From Bacillota bacterium (lineage in GTDB: Bacteria; Bacillota; Sulfobacillia; RBS10-35; JAJYVN01): DNA of 6,460 bases. The position numbers and the translations under genes were made by a program. The notes beneath the pieces were generated by a model. It did no database searches. It had not been told where the DNA came from and saw nothing but the letters and a program-made list of their open reading frames with translations. Of this stretch, positions 5,738-6,460 are shown in pieces. Positions within the stretch are counted from its first letter, which is position 1. Every line of letters starts with the position of its first letter. The stretch covers positions 1 through 6,460 of the forward strand of contig JAKAUG010000386.1 of NCBI GenBank assembly GCA_021827805.1. The letters run 5' to 3'.

Positions 5738-6460
5738 ATGCCGATCAACGCCGTGAAGGAGTATGCACTCGCCACCCAGCCCGCCGATCGCCGTCCGGGG
5801 GGATTCCCGCTGTGGGCGGGCCTGGTCTGGCGGTACCTCGGGCCGTATCCGCGGGCCCGGCCGCAGTACCGCGCAGCCTCTTTCGCCGGTCTCTTGAACG
5901 AACTGGCGCGGCAGGGCGTCTCGCTGGCGTTCCTCGCCGTCGTCTTTGGAGCCGGCCGGTGGTGTGCATGGCGTACGCCTTCGCGCAGGCTCGCCCGCTC
6001 GGTGCCGGACGCCCTCGCTGGTTCGGTCTGGGGATGCTCGGAGCGTTACGTGGTGCGCGGGGAACTCGACCGAAACTGCTTCGCCCGGTGCCACCGCTCC
6101 TGACAGGTGCCGCTGCAGGGCATCCCGCTGGAGCAGATCTCTCCCCTGGCCGTGGGCGTTGCCGTCCTGCTCTGGGCGACTGACGCTGCGGTGGTGGGAG
6201 CCACCCCTGGGTGCCCCGTTCGTGCTCAGCGGCGCCAGCATCTACGTCGCGCTGTTTCTGGCGCTGACCTGCCTGGCCTTCTGGGTCGACGGGCGCCCGG
6301 GGATCACCCCACTCGGCTTCAACCTCACCGCCTACGCCCAGTATCCCACCACGGTCTGCGGCCGCGCTGCGCCTGGTGTTTCAGACCGACCTGCCCTTCG
6401 CCTTCACCGCCTTCCACCTACCACGCGGCCGCCCCTCCTGCGGCCTCGCCAGTACCTGGG
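5738..6460 (+). pseudogene. Frameshifted ABC-2 family (DUF990-like) permease, partial
   Basis: Homology to ABC-2 type membrane subunits (PF06182-like, ~265 aa) moves between frames. LVWRYLGPYPRARPQYRAAS and LLNELARQGVSLAFLAVVFG lie in the frame of 5738. MAYAFAQARPLGAG is in a second frame (~5960-6010). WGCSERYVVRGELDR is back in the first (~6030-6073), and KLLRPVPPLL in the second (6073-6102). QVPLQGIPLEQISPLAVGVA returns to the first (6104-6180). YVALFLALTCLAFWVDGRPG is in the third (6186-~6355). ALRLVFQTDLPFAFTAF is in the second (6364-6414). LLRPRQYL is in the third (6435 on). That is at least six frame changes; the one at 6103 is neatly explained by a single extra A. The start is unclear: ATG 5738 and GTG 5753 both lack a ribosome binding site. 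No ABC ATPase partner is in view. It runs off the right edge. An assembly with many small errors is the main alternative to true decay. Confidence 0.75.

Noticed and set aside
5551..6183. 210-codon plus-strand frame read as one gene
   Set aside because: Only short pieces of it (about 5960-6010 and 6073-6102) match the permease family; the rest is out of frame with the homology, so it is part of a frameshifted pseudogene and not a gene of its own.
1..6460. CRISPR array, tRNA/rRNA gene, insertion sequence ends or integrase
   Set aside because: I looked for regularly spaced repeats, tRNA cloverleaf ends, terminal inverted repeats and transposase motifs on both strands and saw none.

Overview
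The window is GC-rich bacterial DNA with short intergenic gaps and good Shine-Dalgarno sites. It uses GTG and TTG starts as well as ATG. Nothing in it fixes the taxon. The ilvD sequence type, the AbrB, DUF4258 and DUF2283 small genes and the ABC-2 (DUF990-like) permease remnant would fit a GC-rich, possibly thermophilic or soil/sediment lineage such as Chloroflexota, Armatimonadota or high-GC Bacillota. That placement is inference only.

Layout. (1) Positions 1-1181, minus strand: the N-terminal two thirds of dihydroxy-acid dehydratase (ilvD, branched-chain amino acid synthesis), running off the left edge. (2) 1182-1344: a divergent intergenic region with small palindromes. (3) 1345-4226, plus strand: a two-gene unit. 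A 207-aa lipoprotein with a carbohydrate-binding-like beta-sandwich overlaps by 4 nt (ATGA) a 753-aa exported protein. The larger protein looks like an uncharacterised TIM-barrel glycoside hydrolase followed by a beta-galactosidase-like amidotransferase-fold domain and a C-terminal beta domain. (4) 4227-4431: a convergent gap with two hairpins. (5) 4432-5134, minus strand: three tightly overlapping small genes. They encode an antitoxin-like helical protein, a DUF4258 protein and a DUF2283 protein, and probably form a toxin-antitoxin-type cassette. A near-perfect 18-bp palindrome lies just upstream. (6) 5211-5477, minus strand: an AbrB/SpoVT-type antitoxin-like protein with a TTG start and no recognisable toxin beside it. 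An apparent promoter flanked by inverted repeats lies upstream. (7) 5738-6460, plus strand: an ABC-2 family permease broken by at least six frame changes, probably a pseudogene (or an error-rich assembly stretch), running off the right edge.

How the parts fit. The lipoprotein/hydrolase pair is the most distinctive unit. The small basic and acidic proteins at 4432-5477 next to a decayed transporter gene look like an accessory patch where toxin-antitoxin-type modules accumulate and degrade. No rRNA, tRNA, CRISPR array, insertion sequence or integrase was recognised.
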